Part shown: positions 1 through 7,751 of the stretch, piece after piece
Layout of the letters: every line of letters begins with the position of its first letter
Numbering within the stretch: position 1 is the stretch's first letter
Source of the DNA: JANRKT01 sp033763355
GTDB lineage: Bacteria > Bacteroidota > Bacteroidia > Chitinophagales > Chitinophagaceae
Length of the DNA: 39,987 nucleotides
Direction: 5' to 3'
Assembly (NCBI GenBank): GCA_033763355.1
Contig: JANRKT010000357.1
Span: 1 to 39,987 of the forward strand
The notes under the pieces: generated by a model
Database searches by the model: none
Told to the model about the DNA's origin: nothing
What the model saw: the letters and a program-made list of their open reading frames with translations, nothing else
Made by a program: the position numbers and the translations under genes

Positions 1-1
1 C

Positions 2-571
2 AGTACCGACTCAGTGTATTTCGTAAATGAGATAATGCCGATTATTTCATCCAATTGCACAATGGGTGGTTGCCACGATAACATTACCCATGCAGACGGT
101 GTGAACCTGACCACATATACAAACATCATGAAGTATGTAAAACCGGGATTGGCAACCGACAGTAAGTTGTATAAGGAAATTATCAAAACCAATAACGAAA
201 GGATGCCGCCACCGCCGATGCCGGCACTTAGCCAGCAGCAAAAAGACAAAATTTACAAATGGATAAACCAGGGCGCAAAAAATAACAATTGCGCAACCAG
301 CTGTGATACCACTGTTTTTACATACAACGGGGCCGTTAAAACCATAATGCAAAACAAATGTACCGGCTGCCATAATCCGGCTTCCCTCGGCGGCAATATT
401 GATCTTTCAACCCATGCAACAGTAAAAACAGTTGCGCTGAATGGCAAACTGTATGGGTCCGTTGCGCATTTACCCGGTTATTCACCCATGCCGAAGAATT
501 CAGCCAAACTTTCAGATTGCGAAATCAGGCAAATACAGAAATGGATAGCTGCCGGATCACAAAACAATTAA
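2..571 (+). CDS. Di-heme c-type cytochrome (5' end outside window)
   Basis: The reading frame is open to the left edge, so the real start and any signal peptide lie outside the window. Two heme-attachment sites are visible. The first, at 56-76, reads CTMGGCH, a CX4CH variant. The second, at 359-373, is a canonical CXXCH (CTGCH). Each site is followed about 55-70 residues later by a Met-Pro segment (RMPPPP and SPMPK) that could supply the distal methionine ligand, and then by an amphipathic KWI helix, so the protein is an internal duplication of one small cytochrome domain. It probably acts in the periplasm as an electron carrier. The second half closely resembles the next gene (KLYGS-AHL-G-SPMPK in both), pointing to duplication. 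It heads a tight same-strand cluster with a lipoprotein cytochrome, OB-fold, YceI and DUF5777 proteins. The cytochrome call is firm; the electron partners are unknown. Confidence 0.85.
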   Translation, partial: STDSVYFVNEIMPIISSNCTMGGCHDNITHADGVNLTTYTNIMKYVKPGLATDSKLYKEIIKTNNERMPPPPMPALSQQQKDKIYKWINQGAKNNNCATSCDTTVFTYNGAVKTIMQNKCTGCHNPASLGGNIDLSTHATVKTVALNGKLYGSVAHLPGYSPMPKNSAKLSDCEIRQIQKWIAAGSQNN

Positions 572-582
572 AACAGCAAACG

Positions 583-966
583 ATGAAAATTACTTTTTTT
601 ATAATGCTTACGGTATGCAGCATCCTGTTTATCAGTTCCTGCTATTATGATAAGGAAGAACTCCTGTATCCCGCTTCGGCCAACCTGCCTTGTACGGATA
701 CGGCAACAGCTGTTTCTTATACTAAAAATGTGGTGCCTTTACTGCAGCAATCCTGTTATGGATGCCACAGCAGCGGTTTCCCTTCGGGAAATATTGTTAT
801 GGGCACTTATGCGGCAGACAAGGCAATCGGGCAGAATGGCAAGTTATACGGAAGTATTGCACATCTCTCCGGCTTTTCGCCTATGCCTAAGGGAAACCCT
901 AAAATGAGCAATTGCCAGATTGCCCTGATAAAAAAATGGATTGATTCGGGGATGCTTAACAATTAA
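583..966 (+). CDS. Mono-heme c-type cytochrome lipoprotein
   Basis: A 127-residue protein. I chose the ATG at 583 because it starts a clean lipoprotein signal: Met-Lys, a hydrophobic stretch, then FISSC with the lipidated Cys at residue 20. An earlier in-frame start at 517 would overlap the upstream gene and bury this signal. One CXXCH heme site (CYGCH) lies near the middle, and the KLYGSIAHL and SPMPK segments match the second domain of the upstream cytochrome, so the two genes are paralogues. Anchoring by lipid would keep the heme at a membrane surface. It starts 11 bp after the upstream stop and 18 bp before the next gene, consistent with one operon. Confident as a cytochrome c lipoprotein; redox partner unknown. 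Confidence 0.85.
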   Translation: MKITFFIMLTVCSILFISSCYYDKEELLYPASANLPCTDTATAVSYTKNVVPLLQQSCYGCHSSGFPSGNIVMGTYAADKAIGQNGKLYGSIAHLSGFSPMPKGNPKMSNCQIALIKKWIDSGMLNN

Positions 967-984
967 ATTTAAAATGCGGCATGT

Positions 985-1440
985 ATGAAACGTAAAATAA
1001 TTACCCTGTATATAATACCGGCGCTGCTGGTAGCAACAGGAGGAACCATCTGGTACGTAACCAGAGAATACAAAAGGGTACATAAAGAAACAGCTTTTCT
1101 GGAACCAGATTACATTCTTACCGCCCCGGGTATAATTAAAGAGTTTGAAGCAGATAAAGAATCTTCAGGAAAAAAATACTGGGATAAGGTGATACTTGTG
1201 GAAGGTATGGTAAAGGAGGTTATCCGGGACGAAGGCGGGCACTATTCCATATCGCTTGGCGATACCTCATCTGTGTCGGCAGTGCGCTGTAGTATGGATA
1301 GCACGCAGGACATGGCGGTGAACCCGGTAAAACAGGGTGGTTACATTTCAGTTAAAGGCATCTGCGCAGGTTTCAATTCAGATGAACTCCTCGGATCAGA
1401 TGTTATACTGGTTCGCTGTATAATTGAAGGCAAACAATAA
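985..1440 (+). CDS. Membrane-anchored OB-fold protein (tRNA_anti-like family)
   Basis: A 151-residue protein with an N-terminal Lys/Arg-rich cap and one hydrophobic segment at about residues 5-25, read as an uncleaved signal anchor. The rest fits the small OB-fold family often labelled tRNA_anti-like: a conserved entry helix (GIIKEFEADK), a strand pair around KVILVEGMVKEV, a central SISLGD strand, then YISVKGICAGF and a closing strand. Proteins of this type commonly sit beside YceI and cytochrome genes in Bacteroidota; the name refers to fold similarity and does not imply tRNA binding. It lies 18 bp after the cytochrome lipoprotein and 30 bp before YceI. Role unknown; an envelope or exported location is likely. 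Confidence 0.7.
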   Translation: MKRKIITLYIIPALLVATGGTIWYVTREYKRVHKETAFLEPDYILTAPGIIKEFEADKESSGKKYWDKVILVEGMVKEVIRDEGGHYSISLGDTSSVSAVRCSMDSTQDMAVNPVKQGGYISVKGICAGFNSDELLGSDVILVRCIIEGKQ

Positions 1441-1470
1441 TTTTTTATCATCCGATTAAAAGAACCAAAC

Positions 1471-2028
1471 ATGAAAAGGATCATATTATTTTCAACCATC
1501 ACACTTCTTTTGGCTGTTGCTGCACAGGGGCAGAAGTATTTTACAAAAAGCGGAAAAATAAATTTTGACGCCACCTCGGCCAATTCGCCTGAAAAAATTG
1601 AAGGGGTTAACAGAACAGTCATCTGCGTTGTTGACACCAAAACCGGGAACATACAGTTTTCTGCACTGCTGAAAGGATTTGAATTTGAAAGGGCATTAAT
1701 GCAGGAGCATTTTAATGAGAATTATGTGGAAAGCGATAAATTCCCCAAAGCGGAATTTAAAGGAACAATTGTGAACAACAATTCCGTCAACTATTCAGCC
1801 GATGGTGCTTATGATGTAAAAGTTGAAGGTAAGCTCACCATGCACGGGGAAACCAAAGATGTTTTATCAGGGGGCAAACTGATTATTCAGAACGGGAAAA
1901 TAAACGCTGCAGCCGGGTTTAAAATCCTTCTTGCCGATTTCAAGGTGGCTATACCGGGGCTTGTTGCAGATAAAGTGTCAAACACTGCATCAATAAATGT
2001 TTCCTGTTTGCTGGAACCGCTTAAATGA
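1471..2028 (+). CDS. YceI-family periplasmic lipid-binding protein
   Basis: A 185-residue protein with a signal peptide (hydrophobic residues 4-18, likely cut near AAQGQ). The mature part shows the YceI pattern: KSGKINFDATS near the start, the central ALLKGFEFERALMQEHFNEN segment, the hallmark ESDKFPKAEFKG, and a later KLTMHGETKDV strand. YceI proteins form a lipocalin-like barrel that binds long amphiphiles such as isoprenoid quinones. Beside two cytochromes, a quinone or other redox-lipid role is a reasonable inference, not something the sequence proves. Its stop codon overlaps an upstream possible start for the next gene, so the pair is probably co-transcribed. Confidence 0.85.
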   Translation: MKRIILFSTITLLLAVAAQGQKYFTKSGKINFDATSANSPEKIEGVNRTVICVVDTKTGNIQFSALLKGFEFERALMQEHFNENYVESDKFPKAEFKGTIVNNNSVNYSADGAYDVKVEGKLTMHGETKDVLSGGKLIIQNGKINAAAGFKILLADFKVAIPGLVADKVSNTASINVSCLLEPLK

Positions 2029-2054
2029 CAAAACCAAACCAAACCCATTTTGTT

Positions 2055-2954
2055 ATGAAAAGATTCATCTATAGTATAATATTTTCTGCCCTTTGTTTTT
2101 TTTGTTGTGCTCGCCTTTATGCACAGGAAGCCGACCTGCTGAAACTGGTAGAAGAGGATAAAAACAAAAAAGAAATAGTAAAAAATGCTTTTAAATCGCC
2201 AAGGGTTATCAATGGCCATTCCATGGAGTTTTTGCGTCCTGGAACAATGGATTTCAGGATACTTCACCGGTTTGGCCAGTTGAACCAGGGATACAGGAAT
2301 TTCTTTGGGCTTGACCAGGCCAGTATGCGTCTGGGATTTGATTTCGGGATTTTTAAAAACCTGATGGCGGGAGTTGGGCGCAGCACATATAAAAAAGAGC
2401 TGGATGCTTTTATAAAGTATGCGCCTTTTCTGCAATCAACAGGAAAACATTCTTTTCCTGTAACCATTGCTTTGGTTTCCGGCATTACCATGGACGGATT
2501 GCCCTGGGCCGATCCTGACAGGAAGAATTTTTTTACTTCACGGCTGGCTTATTATTTCCAGGGAATTGTTGGAAGAAAAATATCAGAAGCATTTACACTA
2601 CAGCTTGCGCCTACCATGGTACACAAAAATCTTGTACAAAAAGCCGTTGATTCAAACGATGTTTACTCAATTGGTATTGGTGGCCGGCTGAGAATATCAA
2701 AAAGAATAGCTTTTACCTGGGATTATTATTATGTGCTGAACCCGTTTACAGACAATGCTTATCAAAACCCACTGGCTGTTGGTTTTGATATTGAAACCGG
2801 CGGCCATGTTTTCCAGCTGCATTTTTCAAATGCCACAGGCATGAACGAAAGGGCATTTATTACTGAAACTACAGGGAACTGGGGTAAAGGTGAAGTAAGA
2901 TTCGGTTTTAACCTTTCAAGGGTGTTTCAGATAAAGAAAAAGAAACTGGGGTAA
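2055..2954 (+). CDS. DUF5777-family outer-membrane beta-barrel protein
   Basis: A 299-residue protein starting at the ATG at 2055, which directly precedes a signal peptide (MKRFIYSIIF, cut after LYAQ). An in-frame ATG at 2025 overlaps the YceI stop but adds ten polar residues before the signal, so I judge it less likely. The mature sequence alternates hydrophobic and polar residues as in a transmembrane beta-barrel and carries features of the DUF5777 family: an early NAFKSPRVINGHSMEFLRPGTMDFRI-type stretch, RFG, and a C-terminal strand pattern ending in basic residues. It closes the cytochrome/OB/YceI cluster and could be its outer-membrane component. Substrate or function is not known for this family. 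Confidence 0.75.
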   Translation: MKRFIYSIIFSALCFFCCARLYAQEADLLKLVEEDKNKKEIVKNAFKSPRVINGHSMEFLRPGTMDFRILHRFGQLNQGYRNFFGLDQASMRLGFDFGIFKNLMAGVGRSTYKKELDAFIKYAPFLQSTGKHSFPVTIALVSGITMDGLPWADPDRKNFFTSRLAYYFQGIVGRKISEAFTLQLAPTMVHKNLVQKAVDSNDVYSIGIGGRLRISKRIAFTWDYYYVLNPFTDNAYQNPLAVGFDIETGGHVFQLHFSNATGMNERAFITETTGNWGKGEVRFGFNLSRVFQIKKKKLG

Positions 2955-3008
2955 GCATTACGGCTACAGTAAAGAGCAGGTTTATTTTTTACAAAATTGT
3001 TTTTTCTT

Positions 3009-3033
3009 CCCCGGGGAGAGACAGGACCCGGGG
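3009..3033 (+). terminator. GC-rich hairpin after the cytochrome/YceI cluster
   Basis: CCCCGGG at 3009-3015 pairs with CCCGGGG at 3027-3033 around an 11-nt loop, about 55 bp after the DUF5777 stop. There is no T-run after it on the + strand (a T-run precedes it), so it is not a canonical intrinsic terminator. It could still limit transcription or protect the mRNA end. The remainder of 2955-3240 shows nothing else I can support. Confidence 0.3.
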
Positions 3034-3240
3034 CCTTGCATCAAAAACAACAATACTTTCCGGCTGATTTAAAGATGTGGTTGGACGGAAGACCAATGTT
3101 GTTGACCTGAGAATTATTACCGCTTGCTGAAATGGGGTAATGAAAAAAATGTGCCTATTAAATAAAAAATACCCAAAACAAATTAGCAGGTTACGGATGT
3201 CCTCTTCCTTCCCATTCTTTTTGTAATTTCCCTCTCTTCT

Positions 3241-3675
3241 ATGCGCCCGGTCATCATCGGTTTTGGTTTGCTCATTCTTTGCCTGCTTGTGCTGTTTAAG
3301 CTGGGTGAAGTGAATTTTATTAAAGGCAATATTAAACTGGAGGTTATTGTAGCCATTGCTGCAATCATCTTTTTCTTTGTCGGCTTATATTTCAATTACC
3401 GGAACCGGAAAACAGAAACCGTTTCAACTGAAACCCCCGACCCGCCACCCGGCATGATTGATTACAACCAGATCAAAAAATTCGGCATTACCCAAAGAGA
3501 ACACGAAGTGCTGCTGAAAATGGCCGAAGGCCTCAGCAACCAGGAAATTGCCAACGCCCTTTTTCTTTCTGAAAGCACCATCAAAACCCATGTGTCCAGC
3601 ATCCTTTTTAAATTAGATGCCAAACGCCGCACCCAGGCTATACAGGCTGCCAAAAACCTTAAAATCGTTCCGTGA
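3241..3675 (+). CDS. Membrane-anchored LuxR/NarL-type transcription regulator
   Basis: A 144-residue protein. Two membrane segments lie at about residues 4-20 and 34-52, followed by a short Pro-rich linker and a LuxR/GerE helix-turn-helix at about 81-140 (ITQREHEVLLKMAEGLSNQ, then EIANALFLSESTIKTHVSSI). There is no receiver domain. The two membrane segments sit directly N-terminal to the DNA-binding domain, so the regulator is probably tethered to the inner membrane and reports on a membrane signal or is released by proteolysis. A DUF4199 membrane protein follows on the same strand. The ATG at 3241 has no competing in-frame start nearby. Targets cannot be told from the sequence. Confidence 0.8.
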   Translation: MRPVIIGFGLLILCLLVLFKLGEVNFIKGNIKLEVIVAIAAIIFFFVGLYFNYRNRKTETVSTETPDPPPGMIDYNQIKKFGITQREHEVLLKMAEGLSNQEIANALFLSESTIKTHVSSILFKLDAKRRTQAIQAAKNLKIVP

Positions 3676-3698
3676 TAAGCGGCGGATGAGGCTTTTGG

Positions 3699-3728
3699 TA
3701 CTTTGGCAGGAGGAAAACTGTACTTTGG
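3699..3728 (+). promoter_or_regulatory. Repeated TACTTTGG motif, possible promoter of the DUF4199 gene
   Basis: TACTTTGG occurs at 3699-3706 and again at 3721-3728, exactly 22 bp apart (two helical turns), upstream of the ATG at 3783. It is close to the Bacteroidota -7 consensus TAnnTTTG but one base short, and a TTG lies about 23 bp upstream of the second copy. It could be a housekeeping promoter or a pair of regulator sites. Weak evidence only. Confidence 0.3.
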
Positions 3729-3782
3729 TATGAAGCCTCCGGGGGTTTATAATGATAGTTTAGCGGAACAAAATCATTTATT

Positions 3783-4307
3783 ATGAAACAAACAGTTTTT
3801 CGCTACGGCATTTACTCCACCCTGCTGCTGCTGGGGCTGGGAATGATCAACCTTTTTATAATTGCCCGTGCCGGGAGTTATGCAGTGCAGGAGGTGGCCG
3901 GGTATCTCAGCATCCTCCTGTCCATGATATTTATTTTCTTTGGCGTAAGGCATTACCGTGACCACGTGAACAAAGGCACACTTGGTTTTGGTGAAGGGCT
4001 TAAAGTGGGTGTACTCATCCTGCTCATACCTTCGGTTTTCTTCGGGTTGTTTGATTTGCTTTATACTGAAGTGATCAACCCATCATGGAAAGAAGATTAT
4101 TATAACCATTACCTCGCCGGGCTAAAAAGCTCCGTTCCCGCTGACCAGTTTGATGCAGAAAAGAAAAAAATGGAAGCGCAGAAAGAAATGTTCAGCAACC
4201 CTGTTATCCAGTTTTTGCTGATGTCTTTAACGGTCTTTATAATCGGGTTTATTGTAACCATCATTTCTTCCCTGGCCTTGCGCAGGCAGGCTTCAGCGGA
4301 CAGGTGA
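3783..4307 (+). CDS. DUF4199 domain membrane protein
   Basis: A 174-residue integral membrane protein with four hydrophobic segments at about residues 12-30, 38-58, 74-94 and 144-166. Between segments three and four is a charged loop with the DUF4199 pattern: NPSWKEDYYNHYL and then an acidic/basic helix (KKKMEAQKEMFSNP). These proteins are common in Bacteroidota and have no assigned function. The gene follows the membrane-bound LuxR regulator by 107 bp, a neighbourhood suggesting a functional pair, possibly signal input plus regulator, but that is inference. Confidence 0.75.
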   Translation: MKQTVFRYGIYSTLLLLGLGMINLFIIARAGSYAVQEVAGYLSILLSMIFIFFGVRHYRDHVNKGTLGFGEGLKVGVLILLIPSVFFGLFDLLYTEVINPSWKEDYYNHYLAGLKSSVPADQFDAEKKKMEAQKEMFSNPVIQFLLMSLTVFIIGFIVTIISSLALRRQASADR

Positions 4308-4336
4308 AATTCCCTTCAAATCAAAATTGTTGCAAC

Positions 4337-5044
4337 ATGACAAGCAAACAAATTCTGCAGGAATTAAAAAACAACGGCAAAGATTCAGTAAAGAAAGTAC
4401 TGATGGCGCATGGCGTAAAAGAACCGGTGTACGGTACAAAGATTGGGGACATGAAAAAAATTACAAAGGGCATTAAAAAAGACTATACTCTTTCAATGGA
4501 GTTGTACAACTCTGGCATATATGATGCCATGTACCTTGCCGGGCTTATTGCAGATGAATCAAAAATGAGCAAAAAAGAAATCCAGTCATGGGCGGAAAAA
4601 GCATACTGCTCCGGCTTAAGTGAATATACGGTGCCCTGGGTAGCAGCCGAAAGCCACTATGGCTGGGAGCTGGGCATGCAGTGGATTGATTCGCCTGAAG
4701 AGCGTATTGCTTCTGCGGGATGGAATACACTTTCAGGAATACTTGCCTTAAAACCGGATAATGAACTGGATATTGCAGCAATAAAAAAATTAATGGGCAG
4801 GGTGCAGAAAGAAATTCATAATGCGCCCAACCGTGTGCGTTATACCATGAATGGATTTATTATTGCAGCAGGCGCATACATAAAAGAGCTTACCAAAGAA
4901 GCTGTTGAAACCGCAAGAAAGATAGGTGAGGTAATGGTTGACATGGGCGGCACTTCATGTAAAGTGCCCTCTGCAGCAGGCTATATTAAAAAAATAGAGG
5001 CAAAAGGAAATATTGGCAAAAAGAAGAAAACAGTAAAATGCTGA
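4337..5044 (+). CDS. AlkD-like DNA alkylation repair / HEAT-repeat protein
   Basis: A 235-residue, helix-rich protein. The ATG at 4337 gives the usual family start (MTSKQILQELKNNG); an in-frame ATG at 4304 overlaps the upstream stop and adds an unlikely polar leader. The pattern KVLMAHGVKEPVYGTKIGDMK followed by repeated two-helix units (HEAT-like) matches the DNA alkylation repair family, whose AlkD members remove alkylated bases by trapping the distorted duplex on a concave surface. A lysine-rich tail could add DNA affinity. Several subgroups of this family have no shown glycosylase activity, so the activity is uncertain even though the fold call is good. Confidence 0.75.
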   Translation: MTSKQILQELKNNGKDSVKKVLMAHGVKEPVYGTKIGDMKKITKGIKKDYTLSMELYNSGIYDAMYLAGLIADESKMSKKEIQSWAEKAYCSGLSEYTVPWVAAESHYGWELGMQWIDSPEERIASAGWNTLSGILALKPDNELDIAAIKKLMGRVQKEIHNAPNRVRYTMNGFIIAAGAYIKELTKEAVETARKIGEVMVDMGGTSCKVPSAAGYIKKIEAKGNIGKKKKTVKC

Positions 5045-5064
5045 AATTTTAAAAATGTAATAAA

Positions 5065-5484
5065 ATGAAAAAGGTAACCGGAATTGGCGGCATATTCTTT
5101 AAATGCAAAGACCCGCAGGCCATGCGTTCGTGGTATGCCGAACATTTGGGAATGACGAGGGCCGAAGACGGGGAGATGCTTTTTGAATGGAGGGAATCCG
5201 ACAAACCTGATAAAAAAGCATACACAGCTTTTTGTTTATTTAAAGAAAATACAGATTACTTTAATCCCTCGGTAAAAGATTATATGTTCAATTTTCGGGT
5301 TGAAAACCTCGAAGCGCTTTTGGAAGAATTAAAGAAACAGGGCGTACAGGTTATCGGGGAAATTCAAACATTTGAGTACGGTAAGTTTGGCTGGATAACA
5401 GACCCTGAAGGAAATAAAATTGAATTGTGGGAACCGGTTGACAGCGTGTTTACCAGTATGTACGAAGGTCAAACCGTTCATTAA
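5065..5484 (+). CDS. VOC-family (glyoxalase-like) protein
   Basis: A 139-residue single-module vicinal-oxygen-chelate protein. It shows the paired beta-alpha-beta layout: GIGGIFFKCKDPQAMRSWYA at the start, a middle NFRVENLEALLEELKKQGV segment, and the terminal GWITDPEGNKIELWEP motif, whose Glu is a usual metal ligand. The other ligand positions are not obvious, so either metallo-enzyme or binding function is possible. It follows the AlkD-like gene by 20 bp and probably shares its transcript. Substrate unknown. Confidence 0.75.
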   Translation: MKKVTGIGGIFFKCKDPQAMRSWYAEHLGMTRAEDGEMLFEWRESDKPDKKAYTAFCLFKENTDYFNPSVKDYMFNFRVENLEALLEELKKQGVQVIGEIQTFEYGKFGWITDPEGNKIELWEPVDSVFTSMYEGQTVH

Positions 5485-5629
5485 GCGGTTTATGTAATAC
5501 ACATTTTTCCAGAAACTTTTTATACAGCTGTTATGCCGGCTATACGTATCAATAAACATTTTTTTCTGCTGTAAAATCTTTAGCTGCGTTCAAAGCATTT
5601 GCGCAAATGCAATTACCTTTCCTGGAAAA

Positions 5630-6763
5630 ATGCGGGCAGGTTTAATTTTGCTGCTGCTGGTAATTTGTAATAACGTCAATATGGCGCAAACCAAAACAAG
5701 GGCTGCAGATATGGGCATCCGCATTGGTGTAATGAACAGCGGAAAACTCAATGCCATTACTGATGTAAGCGGAGTAAAGGTGGGCCACACCACTTTAATA
5801 AAAGGAGAGGATGTCCGCACGGGCGTTACCGCCATTCTTCCGCATGGTGAAAACCTGTTTCAGCAAAAAGTGCCAGCGGCTGTTTATGCAGGCAACGGAT
5901 TTGGAAAATTAGCAGGCGTTACACAAATAACCGAACTCGGCAATATTGAATCGCCAATTGTCCTTACCAATACATTAAGTGTAGCCACTGCCATTAATGC
6001 TGTTGTTACTTATACTTTATCCCAAAAAGGAAATGAAAATGTACAATCGGTAAATGCAGTTGTGGGTGAAACCAATGACGGTTACCTGAACAACATACGC
6101 GGAAGGAATGTAACGGAAGCTGATGTACTCAATGCCATCAGTAATGCGTCAGCCGGAAAGGTAGCAGAAGGAAATGTGGGCGCAGGTACAGGAACCATTT
6201 GTTTTGATTTTAAAGGAGGAATTGGAACAGCATCAAGGGTATTGCCAAAAACTCTGGGAGGTTATACCGTTGGTGTGCTGGTGCAAACCAATTTTGGAGG
6301 TGTGCTTAATGTTGATGGAGTGCCTGCGGGAGAAGAACTGAAAAGATATTACCTGGGTGATCACCTGAATGCGAAAGCAGACGGCAGTTGTATGATTGTG
6401 GTGGCAACTGATGCGCCGCTTGATGCCCGCAACCTGCACCGATTGGCCAAAAGGGCTTTTATGGGTTTGGCTAAAACAGGCGGCATTGCACACAATGGCA
6501 GCGGGGATTATGTAATTGTATTTTCAACTGCCGCTTCATTAAGAATTCCTTTTAATGCACCGGATATGCTGGAACAAAAAGTACTGAGCAATGATGCGTT
6601 ATCGCCATTGTTTATGGCGGCTATTGAGGCAACGGAAGAAGCCATCATCAACTCATTGCTCGCTGCTGAAACCATGAAAGGAAAGAACGGGAGAATAATT
6701 GAAGCGTTGCCGCATGATAAGCTGAAAGAGTTGCTAAAGAAGTATAACCGCATTAAAAATTAA
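5630..6763 (+). CDS. P1-family (DmpA-like) self-processing aminopeptidase, exported
   Basis: A 377-residue protein with an N-terminal signal (hydrophobic residues 4-13, likely cut near NMAQ). The mature part is a P1/DmpA peptidase: ITDVSGVKVGHTTL at about 43-56, GNGFGKLAG at about 88-96, VGAGTGTICFDFKGGIGTASR at about 183-203 and VGVLVQTNFGG at about 214-224. These enzymes cut themselves in front of a serine that becomes the nucleophile of the small subunit. By length and context the site should be Gly252-Ser253 in DGSCMIVVATDAPL, leaving a 125-residue beta chain with the SGD motif at 291-293. DmpA enzymes release N-terminal amino acids, some from D-amino-acid or beta-peptides. The next gene, an aminotransferase, starts two bases after this stop, so peptide release and amino-acid turnover may be linked. 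Confidence 0.85.
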   Translation: MRAGLILLLLVICNNVNMAQTKTRAADMGIRIGVMNSGKLNAITDVSGVKVGHTTLIKGEDVRTGVTAILPHGENLFQQKVPAAVYAGNGFGKLAGVTQITELGNIESPIVLTNTLSVATAINAVVTYTLSQKGNENVQSVNAVVGETNDGYLNNIRGRNVTEADVLNAISNASAGKVAEGNVGAGTGTICFDFKGGIGTASRVLPKTLGGYTVGVLVQTNFGGVLNVDGVPAGEELKRYYLGDHLNAKADGSCMIVVATDAPLDARNLHRLAKRAFMGLAKTGGIAHNGSGDYVIVFSTAASLRIPFNAPDMLEQKVLSNDALSPLFMAAIEATEEAIINSLLAAETMKGKNGRIIEALPHDKLKELLKKYNRIKN

Positions 6764-6764
6764 T

Positions 6765-7637
6765 ATGGCTGTTTTTATCAACGATCATTTCGTGAAAAAT
6801 GAAGATGCCCTGCTTCACATATCCGACCTTTCCATGCAAAGGGGCTATGCTGTATTTGATTTTTTCAGAACAGTTAATGGGATGCCGCTTTTTATGGACG
6901 ACCACCTTGAAAGATTTTTTGCTTCTGCTGCGACCATGCATTTGGCTGTAAACAAAAGCAGGGAGGAGCTTTCCGTCGTCATTCATGAATTGATAAAAAG
7001 AGCATCGCTTGCTGAAGCATGCATACGCATCATGCTCACCGGCGGTTATTCGGCTGACAGTTACCAGCCGGCAGAACCCAATCTCATCATAACCTGCAGC
7101 CCGGTAAAAACAGCAACTCAAAAAGATTTTGAAAAAGGGTTATCAGTTATAACATATGAATACCAGCGTGAACTGCCGCACATAAAAAGCATCAATTATT
7201 TAATGGCCGTTTGGCTGCAACCCATACTGAGGGAAAAACAGGCAGATGATGTATTGTATTTTAAGAACAATATCATTACGGAATTCCCCCGGTCGAATGT
7301 ATTTATTGTAACGGCCGGTCATAAACTGGTAACGCCCTCGCACAACATCCTTTCCGGCATCACCCGGAAAAAGATCTTATTGCTTGCTCCGGAAATCATC
7401 CCGGTGGAAGAAAGGGACATCAGCGTTGACGAACTGATGAATGCAGCAGAAGTTTTTTTAACCAGCACCACCAAAAAAATATTACCGGTTGTAAAGATTG
7501 ATGGAAAAACAATAATGGATGGCAAACCGGGGAAGTTAACCGGGCAACTTTACCACAAATTTCTTAAACTGGAAAAAAGCTGGCCACAGATGGTGAAGAT
7601 TGATACGGAAAATACAGCCGCCGATTACACGAACTGA
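6765..7637 (+). CDS. Class IV (PLP) aminotransferase
   Basis: A 290-residue fold-type IV PLP enzyme. Visible residues: the RGYAVFDFFRT entry motif (26-36), Arg50 in HLERF, the Schiff-base lysine K141 in HIKSINYL, and E173 with SN at 177-178 in ITEFPRSNVF, which hold the cofactor. The family includes branched-chain aminotransferase, D-amino-acid aminotransferase and aminodeoxychorismate lyase. The divergent entry motif and the position after a DmpA-like peptidase fit amino-acid catabolism, but the substrate cannot be fixed. It starts one base after the peptidase stop, so the two are almost certainly co-translated. The last 20 or so residues are variable. Confidence 0.8.
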   Translation: MAVFINDHFVKNEDALLHISDLSMQRGYAVFDFFRTVNGMPLFMDDHLERFFASAATMHLAVNKSREELSVVIHELIKRASLAEACIRIMLTGGYSADSYQPAEPNLIITCSPVKTATQKDFEKGLSVITYEYQRELPHIKSINYLMAVWLQPILREKQADDVLYFKNNIITEFPRSNVFIVTAGHKLVTPSHNILSGITRKKILLLAPEIIPVEERDISVDELMNAAEVFLTSTTKKILPVVKIDGKTIMDGKPGKLTGQLYHKFLKLEKSWPQMVKIDTENTAADYTN

Positions 7638-7751
7638 ATGAATAAGAAAACCATTTAGGGTAATTGGCGCAATTCGTGGCTGACGGCCAGAAGCTCCTGT
7701 GATTTTGGCGCAGGTATTTTCTTTATCTTCCTTTATTAAAAAACCAGAAAC

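Noticed and set aside
6300..6320. Apparent loss of the P1 peptidase nucleophile at NFGG
   Set aside because: The self-cleavage serine is better placed at Gly252-Ser253, which gives the expected small-subunit length; NFGG is a different conserved loop.
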